Positions 5,010 to 5,690 of a DNA stretch of 5,690 nt are shown in pieces; positions within the stretch are counted from its first letter, which is position 1; each line of letters begins with the position of its first letter. This DNA comes from Cytophagales bacterium (GTDB lineage: Bacteria > Bacteroidota > Bacteroidia > Cytophagales > UBA9547). A program made the translations under genes and the position numbers. The notes below the pieces were generated by a model, which saw nothing but the letters and a program-made list of their open reading frames with translations, had not been told where the DNA came from and searched no databases. The stretch is taken from assembly GCA_013298205.1 (NCBI GenBank), contig JAAFJZ010000187.1, positions 1 to 5,690 of the forward strand. The letters are read 5' to 3'.

Positions 5010-5038
5010 CAAAATATTAGTATGCCAAAATGGCGCAA
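5010..5038 (-). promoter_or_regulatory. weak candidate promoter of the XRE gene
   Basis: On the minus strand a TTG (5038-5036) is followed about 17-19 bases later by TAATATTTTG (5019-5010). This is close to the Bacteroidota -33 TTTG / -7 TAnnTTTG arrangement, with one base out of place. It would start transcription some 40-80 bases before the XRE gene. It overlaps the GCCAAAATGGC palindrome upstream of dnaK, so one protein could affect both directions. Confidence 0.22.
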
Positions 5039-5063
5039 TTTTATTTTACAAACTCATTTGGCA
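5023..5063. promoter_or_regulatory. inverted repeat upstream of dnaK, candidate operator
   Basis: TGCCAAAATG (5023-5032) is mirrored by CATTTGGCA (5055-5063), differing by one A. The left arm also lies in a perfect short palindrome GCCA-AAA-TGGC (5024-5034). It does not resemble CIRCE (TTAGCACTC-N9-GAGTGCTAA), so HrcA control is not indicated by this element. The arms stand 45-85 bases before the dnaK start, where a heat-shock operator would be expected. Confidence 0.4.
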
Positions 5064-5074
5064 CACATTTAGTA
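5058..5074 (+). promoter_or_regulatory. possible sigma-54-like promoter of dnaK
   Basis: TTGGCACA is followed, ten bases after its GG (5060-5061), by GT (5072-5073). The sigma-54 consensus is TGGCAC-N5-TTGC with GG-N10-GC spacing, so the -24 part fits well and the -12 part is one base off in its key GC. A start near 5085 would leave a leader of roughly 24 bases. No good TTTG/TAnnTTTG pair is seen in the same interval. Confidence 0.33.
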
Positions 5075-5107
5075 GATACTTAAATTAAAAAATTAAAAAC
5101 TAAAAAA

Positions 5108-5690
5108 ATGGGTAAAATAATAGGCATCGACTTAGGAACTACCAACTCTTGCGTATCCGTTATGGAAGGTAACGAGCCAGTTGTAATTCCAAATAGTGAA
5201 GGACGTAGAACTACTCCTTCTATTGTAGCTTTTCTAGAAAATGGCGAACGCAAAGTAGGTGATCCTGCCAAACGTCAATCTATCACCAATCCTAGACATA
5301 CTATACTTTCTGTAAAAAGATTTATGGGTAAAAAGTTTGGTGAAGTAAGCAAAGAAGCTTCAAATGTAACTTATATTGTAGAAAAAGGAAATAACGATAC
5401 GCCTCGCATCAAAATAGGCGATAGAAATTACACGCCTCAAGAAATTTCAGCTATCATTCTTCAAAAAATGAAGCAAACAGCTGAAGATTATTTAGGGACA
5501 ACTGTAACTGAAGCCGTAATTACGGTTCCAGCTTATTTCAACGATGCAGAAAGACAGGCTACAAAAGAAGCGGGTCAAATTGCAGGTTTGGATGTGAAAA
5601 GAATCATCAATGAGCCTACAGCAGCAGCTTTAGCTTACGGTTTAGACAAAAAAAATAAAGACGTAAAACTGGCTGTTTTTGATTTGGGTG
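5108..5690 (+). CDS. dnaK: chaperone DnaK (Hsp70), N-terminal part (3' partial)
   Basis: This is the ATP-dependent Hsp70 chaperone, which binds and releases unfolded proteins with DnaJ and GrpE in the cytoplasm. The visible 194 codons cover about half of the nucleotide-binding domain and leave the frame open at the window end; the full protein is usually near 630-640 residues. The landmarks are the phosphate-1 loop GIDLGTTNSCVSV (6-18, D8, T11, T12), NSEGRRTTPSIVAF (29-42), the conserved K70 in SVKRFMGK, ITVPAYFNDAERQATKEAG, RIINEPTAAALAYG (Glu near 169) and the start of the phosphate-2 loop LAVFDLG at the end. The start ATG is preceded by an A-rich stretch without a Shine-Dalgarno sequence, as is usual in Bacteroidota. 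No key residue is missing in the part seen. grpE and dnaJ are not in the window. Confidence 0.98.
   Translation, partial: MGKIIGIDLGTTNSCVSVMEGNEPVVIPNSEGRRTTPSIVAFLENGERKVGDPAKRQSITNPRHTILSVKRFMGKKFGEVSKEASNVTYIVEKGNNDTPRIKIGDRNYTPQEISAIILQKMKQTAEDYLGTTVTEAVITVPAYFNDAERQATKEAGQIAGLDVKRIINEPTAAALAYGLDKKNKDVKLAVFDLG

Noticed and set aside
5080..5271. 63-aa minus-strand open frame at the dnaK start
   Set aside because: It is antisense to the highly conserved dnaK N-terminus.

Overview
The window looks like a low-GC Bacteroidota chromosome, possibly Cytophagales-like. The phylum call rests on four things: the style of the RHS core, the short XRE regulators ending in a lysine-rich tail, the RelE/ParE-type toxin with its 74-aa antitoxin, and a very ordinary dnaK. 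The genus cannot be read from the sequence. Both ends cut through genes.

Layout: (1) 1-2484 (+) is the C-terminal part of a large RHS-repeat-associated protein. It has a beta-propeller-like N-terminal stretch, the RHS core, and a 239-aa variable tip that I do not recognise. (2) 2504-2830 (+) is a small membrane-anchored protein directly after the tip, in the position of an immunity gene. (3) 2831-3156 holds no convincing gene. It contains five short hairpin-forming repeats of three families (A, B, C), with the two B copies in opposite orientation, which resembles a REPIN. (4) 3157-4260 (-) is an island of small genes: an unrecognised 87-aa ORF, a RelE/ParE-like toxin and its antitoxin. Three orphan 3' tails of an XRE-family regulator gene are placed between or before them. 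(5) 4261-4594 is AT-rich with no gene. It carries a 43-bp exact copy of the first 43 bases of the window, a second imperfect match to 81-117, and another C-type hairpin. (6) 4595-4921, or up to 4960, (-) is an essentially complete XRE regulator with the same tail and an ambiguous start. (7) 5108-5690 (+) is the first 194 codons of dnaK, with an inverted repeat and a possible sigma-54-like promoter upstream.

How the parts fit: the left half reads as a polymorphic-toxin locus (RHS tip plus candidate immunity protein) and the middle as a toxin-antitoxin island. Both are built by local duplication and recombination. Four copies of one XRE tail, each ending at or just before another gene or fragment, and a 43-bp repeat shared between the RHS gene and the intergenic DNA, point to repeated cassette turnover next to the housekeeping gene dnaK. 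The tip-immunity pair and the repeated XRE tails are the least ordinary parts. Functions assigned to them are inference from position and composition.
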